Assembly (NCBI RefSeq): GCF_002250565.1
Contig: NZ_NMVJ01000006.1
Span: 310,001-374,000, forward strand
Direction of reading: 5' to 3'
Origin: Parenemella sanctibonifatiensis
GTDB lineage: Bacteria; Actinomycetota; Actinomycetes; Propionibacteriales; Propionibacteriaceae
Length of the DNA stretch: 64,000 nucleotides
Part shown: positions 36,747 to 49,981 of the stretch, piece after piece
How positions within the stretch are numbered: position 1 is the stretch's first letter
Layout of the letters: every line of letters begins with the position of its first letter
The notes under the pieces: generated by a model
Told to the model about the DNA's origin: nothing
The model's database searches: none
Seen by the model: the letters and a program-made list of their open reading frames with translations, nothing else
Made by a program: the position numbers and the translations under genes

Positions 36747-37492
36747 GCAGCATCCACTCCAGTCACGTCAGCGCAGCCAGGGGAGCCCGACGGCTGCTGT
36801 TGGGGCTGACCGTGGCGATCGCCACGGTGCTGGCCGGGCTGGCCGGCGGCACCGCTTGGGCCCAGACCACCTTCAGCCACGAGGTCGAGGTGATCGACGG
36901 TGCCCGGATCGAGCTGCGGCTCAGCTCGGGGGCCGACCGCGCCGGAGACCAGGCCAGCGTGGTGATCCTCACCGCCGACGCCGATCCGGCCGCGCCCACC
37001 GACGGCCAGATCGCCTTCCTGGACCAGGTTGAGCTGGACGATCAGGGCGGCGCCACGGTGACCCTGGTGCTCCCGCAAGCCGACCTCACCCGGTACCAGC
37101 TGGCGGTGGCGTCCAGCGCCGGCGGCGAGCGCTACATCGCGCCACTGGTCGACGGTGGCCCGAGCTCGCCCGCGCCGAGCACACCCGCGCCCGGCTCTCC
37201 GGATCCCAGCGAACCCGGCACGCCCAGTTCTCCGGACCCGAGCCAGCCGGGCACGCCTGACCCGAGCTCCCCGGATGACTCGGCCGCGCCGACGCAGGAT
37301 CCGAGCGTGGCGCCCACCGGCACCCCGTCCGATCCGGGCGATGACACCGATGGCACCGATGGCGCCGGCTACGACGGCGATCAGGGTCACCAGCCCGGTC
37401 TGCCCGACACCGGTGGCGGCGCGGTGGCGCTGCTCGGCCTGCTGGCGGTGGCCGGCGGTGTGGCGGTGGCGGTCCGCCGTCGATCCAACTGA
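36743..37492 (+). CDS. LPXTG-anchored, Pro-rich surface protein
   Basis: A 249-residue exported protein. A signal peptide (about 1-38, ending in GTAWAQ) is followed by a small beta domain ([17 protein letters not shown]...) and a Pro/Ser/Thr/Asp-rich stalk with repeated PDPS(E/Q)PGTP units. The sortase signal LPDTG is at residues 219-223, then a membrane helix and the RRRSN tail. It should be linked covalently to peptidoglycan by a class E/A-type sortase, which is not in the window. It is translationally coupled to the GLUG-module frame upstream, so the two may have formed one surface structure. Confidence 0.85.
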   Translation: MSSIHSSHVSAARGARRLLLGLTVAIATVLAGLAGGTAWAQTTFSHEVEVIDGARIELRLSSGADRAGDQASVVILTADADPAAPTDGQIAFLDQVELDDQGGATVTLVLPQADLTRYQLAVASSAGGERYIAPLVDGGPSSPAPSTPAPGSPDPSEPGTPSSPDPSQPGTPDPSSPDDSAAPTQDPSVAPTGTPSDPGDDTDGTDGAGYDGDQGHQPGLPDTGGGAVALLGLLAVAGGVAVAVRRRSN

Positions 37493-37530
37493 CTCCGGGC
37501 CCACCGCTGATTCCGGATCACGCCGGCACT

Positions 37531-37562
37531 CGGGCGTACGTCGCATCGTCGACGTACGCCCG
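37531..37562 (+). terminator. Strong 13-bp hairpin after the LPXTG gene
   Basis: CGGGCGTACGTCG (37531-37543) and CGACGTACGCCCG (37550-37562) form a perfect 13-bp stem with a 6-nt loop, 38 nt after the surface-protein stop. TTGTGGTG follows instead of a U-tract. It separates the surface genes from the car-pyr operon. Confidence 0.7.
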
Positions 37563-37641
37563 TTGTGGTGCTGTGGTCGAGCGTCCGGCACCCCCGCCCA
37601 CCGCTGGTACTGTGGCGCCGACACACCTACCTTTAAGCCCT

Positions 37642-37663
37642 GTCCTGTGAGGCAGGAAAGGAC
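37642..37663 (+). promoter_or_regulatory. Possible RBS-masking hairpin before carA
   Basis: GTCCT (37642-37646) can pair with AGGAC (37659-37663), which overlaps the carA ribosome site (GGAAAGGA). A competing CCTG/CAGG pair lies inside. A TACTGT -10-like box is at 37608-37613. Regulation of pyrimidine synthesis through this leader is speculative. Confidence 0.25.
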
Positions 37664-37667
37664 GGTC

Positions 37668-38860
37668 ATGACCACACCCGCCACTGATCCGACCCCCGCG
37701 GTCCTGGTCCTCGAGGACGGCCGGACGTTCACCGGCCGCGCCTACGGGGCCCTCGGCGTCACCTTCGGGGAGTGCGTCTTCGCCACTGCGATGACGGGCT
37801 ACCAGGAGACGCTGACCGACCCCAGCTATCACCGCCAGGTGCTGGTGGCGACGGCTCCGCACATCGGCAACACCGGCTGGAATGACGACGACGACGAGTC
37901 GCTGCGCATCTGGGTCGCCGGATATGTCGTCCGCGACCCCTCGCCCCGGCCTTCCAACTGGCGTGCCCGCCGCAGCCTTGATGACGAGTTGCGACGACAG
38001 CACATTGTCGGGATCAGTCACGTGGACACTCGGGCACTGACCCGCCACATCCGCGACCAGGGTGCGATGCGGGTTGGGATCGCCAGCGACGGCACCAGCG
38101 CCGAGGCGCTGCTGGAGCAGGTACGCGCACAGCCCGAAATGGCCGGCGCCAACTTGGTCGCCGACGTCACCACCCCCGAGCCCTATGTGGTGCCGGCAGT
38201 GGGGGAGAAGAAGTTCACTGTCGCCGCCGTCGACCTCGGCATCAAGGCGATGACCCCGCAGCGGATGGGGGAGCGTGGCATCGAGGTGCACGTGCTGCCC
38301 GCGAGCGCCAGCCTGGCCGACATCACTGCGATCGACCCCGATGGTGTGTTCTTCTCCAACGGCCCCGGTGACCCCGCTGCCAGCGAGGAAGCCGTGGCCC
38401 TGCTGACCCAGGTGTTGGATGCCGAACTGCCGTACTTCGGGATCTGCTTCGGCAACCAGATCTTCGGCCGCGCGCTCGGCCTGGAGACCTACAAGCTGCC
38501 GTTCGGTCACCGGGGTGTGAACCAGCCGGTTCAGGACCTGCGTACCGGCAAGGTCGAGATCACCTCCCAGAATCACGGCTTTGCGGTGCGCGCCCCCGAG
38601 GGCAACCGCGCCACCACCCCGTGGGGTGAGGTGTCTGTCTCGCACATCAGCCTCAACGACAACGTGGTGGAGGGCCTGGAACTGACCGACGAGAACGGCG
38701 ACGTGATCGCGTACTCGGTGCAGTACCACCCCGAGGCCGCCGCCGGCCCACACGATGCGGCCTATCTGTTCGACCGATTCCTGGACCTGCTTGCCAGACG
38801 AGAACGCAGCACCGACAACCTGCAGAACAACAGCCAGCCGACCGCGGGGGAGGAGGCCTG

Positions 38861-38861
<1 letters not shown>
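37668..38861 (+). CDS. carA: Carbamoyl-phosphate synthase small subunit
   Basis: Glutaminase subunit that passes ammonia to CarB for carbamoyl phosphate, the first step toward UMP and arginine. 397 residues. The N-terminal CPSase_sm domain ([20 protein letters not shown]) is followed by a class I glutamine amidotransferase domain. The nucleophile Cys lies in FGICFGNQI, and the catalytic His/Glu pair lies in [16 protein letters not shown] 37668 is preceded by GGAAAGGA. The stop overlaps the carB start. Confidence 0.96.
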
Positions 38862-42204
<3,343 letters not shown>

Positions 42205-42208
<4 letters not shown>

Positions 42209-43314
42209 GCGCGTGGCAGCGGGCGGGGGTTGGCCTGGAGAGGCTCGGCTATCACCATGCGGTGCGGCCGTGGTTGTTCGAGGGACATGACGATCCCGAG
42301 GACGCTCACCTGGCCACCCTCGACCTGCTGCGCCACACCGCGCTGACCTCCTGGGGTCGGCTCGCATTGCGAACCGGTGCCGGCCGACGTACGCCGATCA
42401 CCGTGGGTGGGGTGGAATTCCCCGGCCGGATCGGGCTGGCGGCCGGAGCCGACAAGAACGGTGTCGCCGCGCCTGCTTGGGGGCTGTTGGGGTTGGGTTT
42501 TGCCGAGTTCGGCACCGTCACCCCGAGGCCCCAGCCCGGCAACCCGAAGCCACGATCGCATCGGCTGCTGGACAGTGCCGCGTTGGTGAACTCAATGGGC
42601 TTCAACAATGCCGGCGCGACGGCTCTGGCGGAACGCCTCAGCCTGCTGGGAGCGCAACGCGGCAACGGGGCACTCGGTCTGGCGGTCGGCATCTCGCTCG
42701 GGAAGAACAAGGACACCGACCTGGCCGACGCGCCCCAGGACTACGTCGCAGGCCTGCAGGCGGTGCACCAGGTCGCTGACTATGTCGCCATCAACGTCTC
42801 CAGCCCCAACACGCCGGGGTTGCTGGGCCTGCTGGAGCCGCGCGATCTGACCAGGCTGTTGGTGCGGCTTCGGGAGGCTGCCGAGGAGTTGGCCGCTGGT
42901 TCGCCCGGCGGGCATCCCCCGATGCCAATCTGGCTGAAGCTCTCCCCGGACCTGAGCGACCGGGGCGTACGCGAGGCCGTGGCGCTCGCCGAGGAGCACG
43001 GCGTCAGCGGCATCATTGCCACCAACACCACGATTGCGCGGGAGTCGCTGGCCCCGGCCGACCAGGACCGCGGCGCTGCCCTCCCGGGCGGGGTGTCCGG
43101 CAGCCCGTTGACCCGACGCGCCCGCGAGGTCGTCGGGCTGGTTGCGGTCTCCAGCCACCTGCCAGTGATGGCGTCCGGAGGAGTGATGACACCTGGTGAC
43201 GTGGCCGCGATGTTCGACAACGGCGCGGCACTCGTGCAGCTCTACACCGGACTCGTGTACAACGGACCTGCACTGATCGGCGCTGCCAACGAGATGGCAC
43301 GCGTTCATGGCTGA
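42205..43314 (+). CDS. pyrD: Dihydroorotate dehydrogenase (quinone), class 2
   Basis: Oxidises dihydroorotate to orotate and passes electrons to quinone at the membrane. 369 residues with the N-terminal helical extension of class 2 enzymes ([24 protein letters not shown]). The FMN-barrel motifs are [19 protein letters not shown] and the catalytic-loop VSSPNTPGL, with the phosphate-site [11 protein letters not shown] near the end. ATG 42205 overlaps the carB stop (ATGA). It is part of the carAB-pyrD-pyrF operon. Confidence 0.95.
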
Positions 43315-43329
43315 AGTAGGGAGGCGACG

Positions 43330-44172
43330 ATGACGGCGCCGGAGAATTGGCAGCAGCGACTGGCCGCTGCCACCGAGAGCCGCGGCCGGCTGTGTGTCGG
43401 TCTCGATCCACATCCGGGGATCCTGCAGGCGTGGGGACTACCCGATGACCTGTCCGGGCTGGCCGGATTCGCCGGCACCGTGGTCTCCGCCTTCGCCGGC
43501 CGGGTGGCGGTGGTCAAGCCCCAGCTGGCCTTCTTCGAGGCGCATGGACACCGCGGGCTGGCGATCCTGGAACAGCTCACCAGCGCCTTCCGCCAGGCCG
43601 GCACCCTGGTCCTGCTGGACGCCAAGCGCGGTGACATCGGGTCGACCATGGCGGCGTACGCCCGCACCTTCCTGGCACCCGATGGCCCCTACGCCGCTGA
43701 CGCTTTGACGGTCAGCCCCTATCTCGGCGTACGCGCATTGGCACCGGCCTATGAGCTCGCCGCCGAGACCGGTGCCGGACTGTATGTGCTGTGCCGCACC
43801 TCCAACCCGGAGGCCGGCTGGCAGCTCAGCGGCGAGCCGACGCTGGCCCAACAGGTGGTCACCGACTGCCGCGCCGTCAATGCCGAGCTCGGTTCCGCGG
43901 TGCTGGGTCTGGTGGTGGGTGCGACCCGGCAACTTGACGTCGAGCTGCCCGGCACCGAGCTGTCGGTGCTGGCTCCTGGCTTCGGCGCCCAGGGCGCTCA
44001 GTTGGGCGAACTCGACCAGCTCTACGGCACCGTCGCTCCAGCGGTGTTGCCGACCGCGAGCCGGTCGGTGCTGGCAGCCGGCCCGGGCGTCGACGCGCTG
44101 CGGGCCGCGCTGGCCGATCACCTGGCACAACTGCCGGCGCGCGCCGATGGACAGGAGCGGGAGCAGGCATGA
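43330..44172 (+). CDS. pyrF: Orotidine 5'-phosphate decarboxylase, long (type 2) form
   Basis: Final step of UMP synthesis: decarboxylates OMP. 280 residues, the longer actinobacterial form. The catalytic LDAKRGDIGSTM (about 97-108), LCVGLDPHPGIL near the start and the later VVGAT and APGFGAQGAQ blocks are visible. GGGAGG lies 6 nt before the ATG. The gene ends in a 4-bp overlap with gmk; the gene for actinobacterial integration host factor, which in mycobacteria sits close upstream of gmk, is not between them. Confidence 0.95.
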   Translation: MTAPENWQQRLAAATESRGRLCVGLDPHPGILQAWGLPDDLSGLAGFAGTVVSAFAGRVAVVKPQLAFFEAHGHRGLAILEQLTSAFRQAGTLVLLDAKRGDIGSTMAAYARTFLAPDGPYAADALTVSPYLGVRALAPAYELAAETGAGLYVLCRTSNPEAGWQLSGEPTLAQQVVTDCRAVNAELGSAVLGLVVGATRQLDVELPGTELSVLAPGFGAQGAQLGELDQLYGTVAPAVLPTASRSVLAAGPGVDALRAALADHLAQLPARADGQEREQA

Positions 44173-44744
44173 GTCAGGCCGCCAACCATGCCCCCGGCCG
44201 CATCGTCGTGATCTCCGGGCCCGCCGGGGTCGGCAAGGGCACCGTCTGCAAGCGTCTGCAGCAGCGTTGGCCCGAGCTGGCGCTGTCGGTCTCGGCGACC
44301 ACCCGGCCGGCGCGGCCCGGCGAACGGGAGGGCCGGGAGTACTTCTTCGTCAGCGACGAGCAGTTCGACGAGCTGATCGCGACCGGCGGGTTGCTTGAGT
44401 GGGCCGAGGTGCACGGCAGTGCCCGCTACGGCACGCCGCGGGCCGCCGTGAACGAGCTGGTGGCGCAGGGCCGCACCGTCATCCTCGAGATTGAGCCCCA
44501 AGGAGCCCGCCAAGTCCGCGCGGCTCTTCCCGATCCGATCACGATCTTTCTGGCGCCGCCGTCCTGGGAAGAACTGGTCAACCGACTCGCGGGCCGCGGC
44601 ACCGAGACCACCGCCCAGCAGCAGCGCCGGCTGGAGACCGCGCGCGTTGAGTTGGCGGCCGTGCAGGAGTTCGACCACATCGTCGAGAACCGCACCGTCG
44701 ACCAGGCGGCCGACGACATCGCTGCCCTGCTCGGCCTGGCCTGA
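44169..44744 (+). CDS. gmk: Guanylate kinase
   Basis: Phosphorylates GMP/dGMP to GDP/dGDP. 191 residues. The P-loop is GPAGVGKGT (about 17-25). The GMP-binding region SVSATTRPARPGEREGREY and the lid segment with ARYGTPRAAVNEL are typical. The ATG overlaps the pyrF stop. The gene closes the nucleotide operon. Confidence 0.95.
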   Translation: MSQAANHAPGRIVVISGPAGVGKGTVCKRLQQRWPELALSVSATTRPARPGEREGREYFFVSDEQFDELIATGGLLEWAEVHGSARYGTPRAAVNELVAQGRTVILEIEPQGARQVRAALPDPITIFLAPPSWEELVNRLAGRGTETTAQQQRRLETARVELAAVQEFDHIVENRTVDQAADDIAALLGLA

Positions 44745-44789
44745 CAGCTGCGCCCGCGTCGTCTGACCAGCAAGCACAAAGGAGTACTC

Positions 44790-46949
44790 ATGGCCAAGGA
44801 CGGCCTGCTGACCGAGGTCACCGATCTGGGGGTGGTCCGCTGGGAACCCAAGATGAACACCTCCTGCGTCGGCATCTGGCGTGACGGCCGACCCGTGCTG
44901 TTCGTTCAGGGCGGCTCTCCCGGCGACGGGGTCAGATTCGGCGTCCTTGACGCCCGCACGGGTGAGTCCTTGGCCCAGCACCACCTCACCCAGATCCGGG
45001 ACTCGTTGTCGATGGTGACCGGCCCCGACGGCCGCGTCCACATCCCCGGGTGGGGTCCGGAGGCCCGAGTCCTCGTTTACGACCCACAGACCGACGGGTT
45101 CGAGGACCTCGGCGTCGCGGTCGAGGGCGAAACCCACATCTGCCGGATGCAGGTGCTGCCGACCGGGGAGCTGTGGGGCGGGACCTACCCCAACGGCCAC
45201 ATCTTCAGCTGGGACCCGACCACCCGGGCGTACACCAATCACGGCCAGCTCGGGGAGGGCGAATGGTACGCGCGCTCGGTCGCCCATGACGGCGACCACA
45301 CCCTCTATGTCGGCACGGAGGGCTCGGCGCGGCTGTTCCAGTACGACCTGCGGACCTGGCGGCGCAGCGAGATCCCGCAGCCGGCCGACATGGATCCCGC
45401 CGACTACCGGATCGCCCTGATGGCCTGGCGCGGCGGCTTGTTGTTCGCGCAGTATTCGGTCTCGGGGCACTGGCACGTCTGGGATCCGGCAGCGCAGGAA
45501 TGGATCTTCCGTACGCCCGCCGGCGCCACCTCGATGCCGACCGAGCTGTATCCCGGCACCAGCAAGGTCTATCTGGCCGAGCGGGAGGGCGAACGGCTGG
45601 CGTGGTTCGACGTGGCGACCCGCAGCTATGGATCTGCGGGCTGGGGCCAGCGGCTCACCTCCAAGCGCGGCGGCGGCAACCTGAATCTGGTCGACCTGGG
45701 GGACCCGCTCGGCCCCCACGTCATCGGCATGGGCCGGGAACGCGCCATCTGGCACTTCCACCCGCCGACCGGCACCGGGCACATGCTCGAGGATGCCGAG
45801 CTGCCCGCGGCCCGCCTCACGGTCCGGTCGCTCGGCGTGGGACCTGATGACAAGGTGTACGTCGGCTACGGCTTCAACTCCGGTCTGTTGACCCGGTGGA
45901 ACCCGGTCACCGAGGAGTTCGAACACCTCACCCCGGCGCCCGGCAACCAGCTCCATTCCCAGCTCGTCGCCTCGGACGGGACGATGTGGCTGGGTACCTA
46001 TTCCAATGCGGTGCTGCTGCGCTATCGCCCGGACCAGCCCTACGCCTGGGGTCACAACGCCCGGATCGCCGACGAGTTCGGCGATGACATGCAGGACCGG
46101 TTGTTCGGGTTGGCGGAGTTGTCCGATGGCCGGATCGCGATCGGCGGACTCGGCAAGCGGGGCTGGCCGCACGGCATCCTCGCCCTGCACGATCCCGCAA
46201 CCGGCGAAACGGTACGACATCGGGAACTGTTGCCCGGCCACGAGATCATGGCGCTGACCACCGTCGGCAGCACGCTCTACGGCGCCACCTCGATCGAAAC
46301 GCCCGGGCTGGACCCCAGGGTGCCCGATGCGGTGATCTTCGCCTTCGACACCGAGACGGACACGCTCAGCTGGACCGCAGAGCTGCCCGGCGTAGCGACG
46401 GTGTCGAAACTGCTGGCCCGCCGCGACGGACAGCTGTGGGCGATGACCACGCTGGGGGACCTCCGCCTCTTCGACCCGGCCAGCCGCACCGTCCAGCAGG
46501 TCGTGCCCGTGGGCGAACCGGGTGGCAACTACGCCTTCGCGACGCTGAATCCCTCCGCCGCGTCGACCTCGGAGGGGGACGGCCACTGGTATGGCTCGAC
46601 CGCGTCGGGCAGCATGTTCCGCTTCGATCCCGAGACCGGTGCCGCGCAACGGCTGGGGGAGGGGGAGTATCTGGTCCGGACCTCCGACGGCACGCTCTAC
46701 TGGGTCGAGGGCTGGACCAACCTGGTCCGCGGCCGCTTGAAGCTGTGGCACGAGAGATGCAGTGACACAAGAGGATGCAGTGACACGAGAGAAGCAGTGA
46801 CACAAGAGAAGCAGGCGGCGTACGCCCCGTCATGCTTGGCGCTGTCGTCCCTGTCGGTTAGAGTAAGGGGTCGCACACCATCGCCTGCGCTTTGCGCGGC
46901 TGTACTGGTCGTGCCAGAAGTCCAGATCCAGATGAAGGTAGGACCTTGA
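44790..46949 (+). CDS. Beta-propeller protein of unknown function
   Basis: Up to 719 residues, no signal peptide. At least ten Trp/Gly-rich blade-like repeats are visible (for example [65 protein letters not shown] and [17 protein letters not shown]), as in two-component-regulator-type or PQQ-like propellers. No catalytic residues can be named. GGAG lies upstream of the ATG. The last 65 residues, from about LKLWHER on, are encoded by tandem 17-18-bp repeats and by the rpoZ promoter region, and they look unrelated to the propeller. The natural end was probably near 46750. The frame finally overlaps the rpoZ start by 4 bp. Confidence 0.65.
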   Translation: MAKDGLLTEVTDLGVVRWEPKMNTSCVGIWRDGRPVLFVQGGSPGDGVRFGVLDARTGESLAQHHLTQIRDSLSMVTGPDGRVHIPGWGPEARVLVYDPQTDGFEDLGVAVEGETHICRMQVLPTGELWGGTYPNGHIFSWDPTTRAYTNHGQLGEGEWYARSVAHDGDHTLYVGTEGSARLFQYDLRTWRRSEIPQPADMDPADYRIALMAWRGGLLFAQYSVSGHWHVWDPAAQEWIFRTPAGATSMPTELYPGTSKVYLAEREGERLAWFDVATRSYGSAGWGQRLTSKRGGGNLNLVDLGDPLGPHVIGMGRERAIWHFHPPTGTGHMLEDAELPAARLTVRSLGVGPDDKVYVGYGFNSGLLTRWNPVTEEFEHLTPAPGNQLHSQLVASDGTMWLGTYSNAVLLRYRPDQPYAWGHNARIADEFGDDMQDRLFGLAELSDGRIAIGGLGKRGWPHGILALHDPATGETVRHRELLPGHEIMALTTVGSTLYGATSIETPGLDPRVPDAVIFAFDTETDTLSWTAELPGVATVSKLLARRDGQLWAMTTLGDLRLFDPASRTVQQVVPVGEPGGNYAFATLNPSAASTSEGDGHWYGSTASGSMFRFDPETGAAQRLGEGEYLVRTSDGTLYWVEGWTNLVRGRLKLWHERCSDTRGCSDTREAVTQEKQAAYAPSCLALSSLSVRVRGRTPSPALCAAVLVVPEVQIQMKVGP
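46757..46815. repeat. Tandem repeat of about 18 bp (3.3 copies)
   Basis: ATGCAGTGACACAAGAGG (46757-46774), ATGCAGTGACACGAGAGA (46775-46792), AGCAGTGACACAAGAGA (46793-46809) and a partial AGCAGG. The third unit is 17 bp and so shifts the reading frame. It overlaps the 3' end of the propeller frame. Confidence 0.85.
46836..46864 (+). promoter_or_regulatory. rpoZ promoter
   Basis: TTGGCG (46836-46841), a 17-bp spacer and TAGAGT (46859-46864) match a housekeeping-sigma promoter, 82 nt before the rpoZ start. It lies inside the extended tail of the propeller frame. Confidence 0.6.
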
Positions 46950-47284
46950 GCACCACTCCGCACGGCATCACCAACCCGCCCATCGACGACCTCCTGACCA
47001 AGGTCGACTCCAAGTACGGCCTGGTCCTGTTCGCTGCCAAGCGGGCCCGTCAGATCAACGCCTACTACTCGCAGCTGGGCGAGGGCCTGTTGGAGAACGT
47101 CGGCCCGCTGGTCGACTCCGCCATCCAGGAGAAGGCGCTGTCGATCGCGCTGCGCGAGATTGACGGCGACCTGCTCGAGCTCACCCCGATCGATCCGGAC
47201 GCCGAGCCCGAGGTCGACGAGGTCGGTGGCGAGGCCCTGATGCCGGCCGTCACCCCCGACTTCTCCGACACCGATCCGGCCTGA
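46946..47284 (+). CDS. rpoZ: RNA polymerase omega subunit
   Basis: Small subunit that helps assemble RNA polymerase by holding beta-prime. 112 residues. The conserved omega core is [20 protein letters not shown] followed by [17 protein letters not shown]; the C-terminal third is acidic and variable. No ATG or GTG fits, so TTG 46946 is taken as the start; AGGTAGGA (46936-46943) supports it. The gmk-rpoZ-coaBC-metK-priA string is conserved in actinobacteria, here with a propeller gene inserted after gmk. Confidence 0.93.
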   Translation: MSTTPHGITNPPIDDLLTKVDSKYGLVLFAAKRARQINAYYSQLGEGLLENVGPLVDSAIQEKALSIALREIDGDLLELTPIDPDAEPEVDEVGGEALMPAVTPDFSDTDPA

Positions 47285-47338
47285 CGTTCGGCCCGAGAAC
47301 CCTGCCTGAGCGCACCCACCGCGCCGCAGCGCAACGCA

Positions 47339-47368
47339 CCGCCCCTGAGCCACCGTGCTCAGGGGCGG
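47339..47368 (+). terminator. Rho-independent-type terminator after rpoZ
   Basis: CCGCCCCTGAGC (47339-47350) pairs perfectly with GCTCAGGGGCGG (47357-47368) around a 6-nt loop, followed by TTCAGTTCT. It lies 55 nt after the rpoZ stop, so coaBC likely has its own promoter. Confidence 0.85.
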
Positions 47369-47391
47369 TTCAGTTCTGAGAGGATGCCGGT

Positions 47392-48642
47392 ATGGCTTCC
47401 ATCGTCCTCGGCGTCAGTGGCGGCATCGCCGCCTACAAGGCATGTGAGTTGTTGCGCAGACTCAAGGATGACGGTCATGACGTGACCCCCATCCCGACCC
47501 CGGCCACGCTGGGGTTCGTGGGGGAGACCACCTGGGCGGCACTGTCGGGCAAGCCGATCCGCACCCGCGTCGACGAGGACGCGCACCTGGTGCCCCATGT
47601 CACCATGGGGCGCGCCGCCGACCTGGTGTTCGTTGCTCCCGCCACCGCCGACCTGATGGCACGGGTCGCCGCAGGACGGTGCGATGACCTGCTGACCGCC
47701 ACCATCCTCACCGCCACCTGCCCGATCGTGATGGCACCGGCGATGCACACCGAGATGTGGCTCAACGCGGCGACCCAGGCCAACGTCGCGACCCTGCGGG
47801 AACGAGGCATCACCGTCATCGACCCCGCCGAGGGCCGACTCACCGGCGCCGACACCGGCCCGGGCCGACTCGTCGAACCCGCCGAACTACTGCTCCACGC
47901 CCGCAGCGTGCTGGCCGACCCCGAGGTCGCCCGCTCCGCCGCACGCCAGGACCTGGCCGGCGTACGTCTCGTGGTCAGCGCCGGCGGCACCCGGGAACAG
48001 CTCGATCCGGTGCGTTACCTCGGCAACCATTCTTCCGGGCTGATGGGCTTTGCGATCGCTCGCGCAGCCCGGCTGCGGGGCGCCACCGTGACCGTCGTAG
48101 CCGGTGCCGTGGACCATGAACCACCTGCCGGCTGCACCGTGGAAGAGGTGGTGTCCACCGCTGATCTCGATGCCGCGATGCGTCGCCACGAGGCCGACGC
48201 AGATGCGATCGTGATGGCCGCTGCGCCCGCTGACTTCACCCCGGCCAGCCGCGCCGATGGGAAGATCAAGAAGGACGACGAGTCGTCCAGGCTGCAGCTC
48301 GACCTGGTGCAGACCCCGGACGTGCTCCACGGGCTGGCTCAGCGACGCGACGCGAGTTCGACATCGGCCACCGGCACCCGGCGTACGCCGCTGTTGGTCG
48401 GCTTTGCGGCCGAGACGGCTGGTTCGGTCGAGGCGCTCACCGACCTGGCCCGTGCCAAGCGGCGACGCAAGGGTTGCGACCTGATCGTGGCCAATGACGT
48501 CAGCGGCGGCGCGATCTTCGGAGCCGCCGACACCTCGACGCTGTTGGTCGACGAGGAACGGGCCATACCAGTTGCGGGCGACAAGAATGTCGTCGGCCAC
48601 CGGATCGTGGATTGGGTCAGCAGCCAGCAGTCGGCGGACTAA
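47392..48642 (+). CDS. coaBC: Phosphopantothenoylcysteine decarboxylase / phosphopantothenate-cysteine ligase
   Basis: Bifunctional enzyme for two steps of coenzyme A synthesis. 416 residues. The N-terminal flavoprotein CoaC domain has [20 protein letters not shown] and the substrate-clamp motif APAMHTEMW, with His where E. coli has Asn. The C-terminal CoaB ligase domain begins about 185 ([20 protein letters not shown]) and includes AAAPADFTP and [11 protein letters not shown]. The gene follows the rpoZ terminator, with GAGAGG just before the ATG. Its TAA stop forms part of the likely metK -10 box. Confidence 0.95.
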   Translation: MASIVLGVSGGIAAYKACELLRRLKDDGHDVTPIPTPATLGFVGETTWAALSGKPIRTRVDEDAHLVPHVTMGRAADLVFVAPATADLMARVAAGRCDDLLTATILTATCPIVMAPAMHTEMWLNAATQANVATLRERGITVIDPAEGRLTGADTGPGRLVEPAELLLHARSVLADPEVARSAARQDLAGVRLVVSAGGTREQLDPVRYLGNHSSGLMGFAIARAARLRGATVTVVAGAVDHEPPAGCTVEEVVSTADLDAAMRRHEADADAIVMAAAPADFTPASRADGKIKKDDESSRLQLDLVQTPDVLHGLAQRRDASSTSATGTRRTPLLVGFAAETAGSVEALTDLARAKRRRKGCDLIVANDVSGGAIFGAADTSTLLVDEERAIPVAGDKNVVGHRIVDWVSSQQSAD

Positions 48643-48645
48643 CAT
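48640..48645 (+). promoter_or_regulatory. Leaderless-type -10 box for metK
   Basis: TAACAT, which contains the coaBC stop codon, ends 7 nt before the metK ATG. No ribosome site is visible. No SAM riboswitch can fit in the 10-bp gap. Confidence 0.4.
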
Positions 48646-48652
48646 CGCAGCC

Positions 48653-49840
48653 ATGCGGCTATTCACCTCCGAGTCCGTCACCGAGGGGCATCCCGACAAG
48701 ATTGCGGACGCCATCAGCGACGCGGTCCTCGACGAACTCCTGTCCCAGGACGACCAGTCCCGGGTCGCCGTCGAGACCCTCCTCACCACCGGCCTGGTCG
48801 TCGTCGGCGGTGAGGTCAGCACCGAGGGGTACGCCGACATCACCGGGCTGGCACGCAAGACCATCCTCGACATCGGCTACGACGCCTCCCAGAAGAGCTT
48901 CGACGGCCGGTCCTGCGGTGTCATGGTCAGCGTCGGCGGCCAGTCCGCCGACATCGCCCAGGGCGTCGACCAGGCCTTCGAGGTCCGCGACGGTGCCTCC
49001 ACCGACGCCCTGGACCGGCAGGGTGCCGGCGACCAGGGCATGATGTTCGGCTACGCCTGTGACGAGACCCCGACGCTGATGCCGCTCCCGATCGACCTGG
49101 CGCACCGGCTCGCCGAGCAGCTGACCAAGGTCCGCAAGGAACTCACCGTTCCCTACCTGCTGCCCGACGGCAAGACCCAGGTCACCATCGGCTACGAGGG
49201 CGACCGCGCCGTCAAGGTCGACACCGTCGTGGTGTCCTCCCAGCACGGACAGCACGTCGATCTCGACAACCTGATGCGTCCCGACATCATCAACCAGGTC
49301 ATCACCCCGGTGCTGGAGCGTTACCAGCTGGACCACAGCGACACCAAGATGTTCGTCAATCCGACCGGCAAGTTCGAGGTCGGTGGCCCGATGGGTGATG
49401 CCGGCCTGACCGGCCGCAAGATCATTGTCGACACCTATGGCGGCATGGCCCGGCACGGCGGCGGCGCATTCTCCGGCAAGGACCCCTCCAAGGTGGACCG
49501 CACCGGGGCGTACGCGATGCGCTGGATCGCCAAGAACGTGGTGGCAGCCGGCCTGGCGACTCGCTGCGAGTGCCAGGTCGCGTACGCGATCGGCAAGGCT
49601 CAGCCAGTCGGCTTCTACGTTGACTGCTTCGGGACCGAGACCGTACCGGTTCAGCGCATTCAGGACGCCGTACGCGAGGTCTTCGACCTGCGCCCGGCCG
49701 CTCTGATCCGCGACCTCGAACTGCGCCGACCGATCTACGGCAAGCTGACCTGCTACGGACACTTCGGCCGGGAACTTCCCGAGATGACTTGGGAGCGCAC
49801 CGACCGGACCGACGATCTCATCAGCGCCGCCCGCGTCTGA
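48653..49840 (+). CDS. metK: S-adenosylmethionine synthetase
   Basis: Makes SAM from methionine and ATP. 395 residues in three similar domains. Motifs seen are [19 protein letters not shown] (ATP site), [16 protein letters not shown] (about 122-137) and the phosphate loop [19 protein letters not shown] (about 280-298). ATG 48653 begins with [16 protein letters not shown], the usual start. Longer frames overlapping coaBC are rejected. priA follows after 141 bp, in which nothing but the priA -10 box is seen. Confidence 0.97.
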   Translation: MRLFTSESVTEGHPDKIADAISDAVLDELLSQDDQSRVAVETLLTTGLVVVGGEVSTEGYADITGLARKTILDIGYDASQKSFDGRSCGVMVSVGGQSADIAQGVDQAFEVRDGASTDALDRQGAGDQGMMFGYACDETPTLMPLPIDLAHRLAEQLTKVRKELTVPYLLPDGKTQVTIGYEGDRAVKVDTVVVSSQHGQHVDLDNLMRPDIINQVITPVLERYQLDHSDTKMFVNPTGKFEVGGPMGDAGLTGRKIIVDTYGGMARHGGGAFSGKDPSKVDRTGAYAMRWIAKNVVAAGLATRCECQVAYAIGKAQPVGFYVDCFGTETVPVQRIQDAVREVFDLRPAALIRDLELRRPIYGKLTCYGHFGRELPEMTWERTDRTDDLISAARV

Positions 49841-49968
49841 CAGGCGGTCGCTGGGCTTCGGCAGCTGAGTTGCCGTCCGGTTCGGCGAGGGCTCCAGCCG
49901 TACGCCTGTGCCCTCACCCTGATGCGTCACCGACGCGGCGGGCCAACCGCACTGTCGGACCCAGCCTC

Positions 49969-49974
49969 TAGCAT
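49969..49974 (+). promoter_or_regulatory. Leaderless-type -10 box for priA
   Basis: TAGCAT ends 7 nt before the priA ATG, the same spacing as at rpe, rarA, metK and fmt. Confidence 0.4.
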
Positions 49975-49981
49975 TCGGTTC

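Noticed and set aside
48643-48652. SAM riboswitch upstream of metK
   Set aside because: Only 10 bp separate coaBC and metK.
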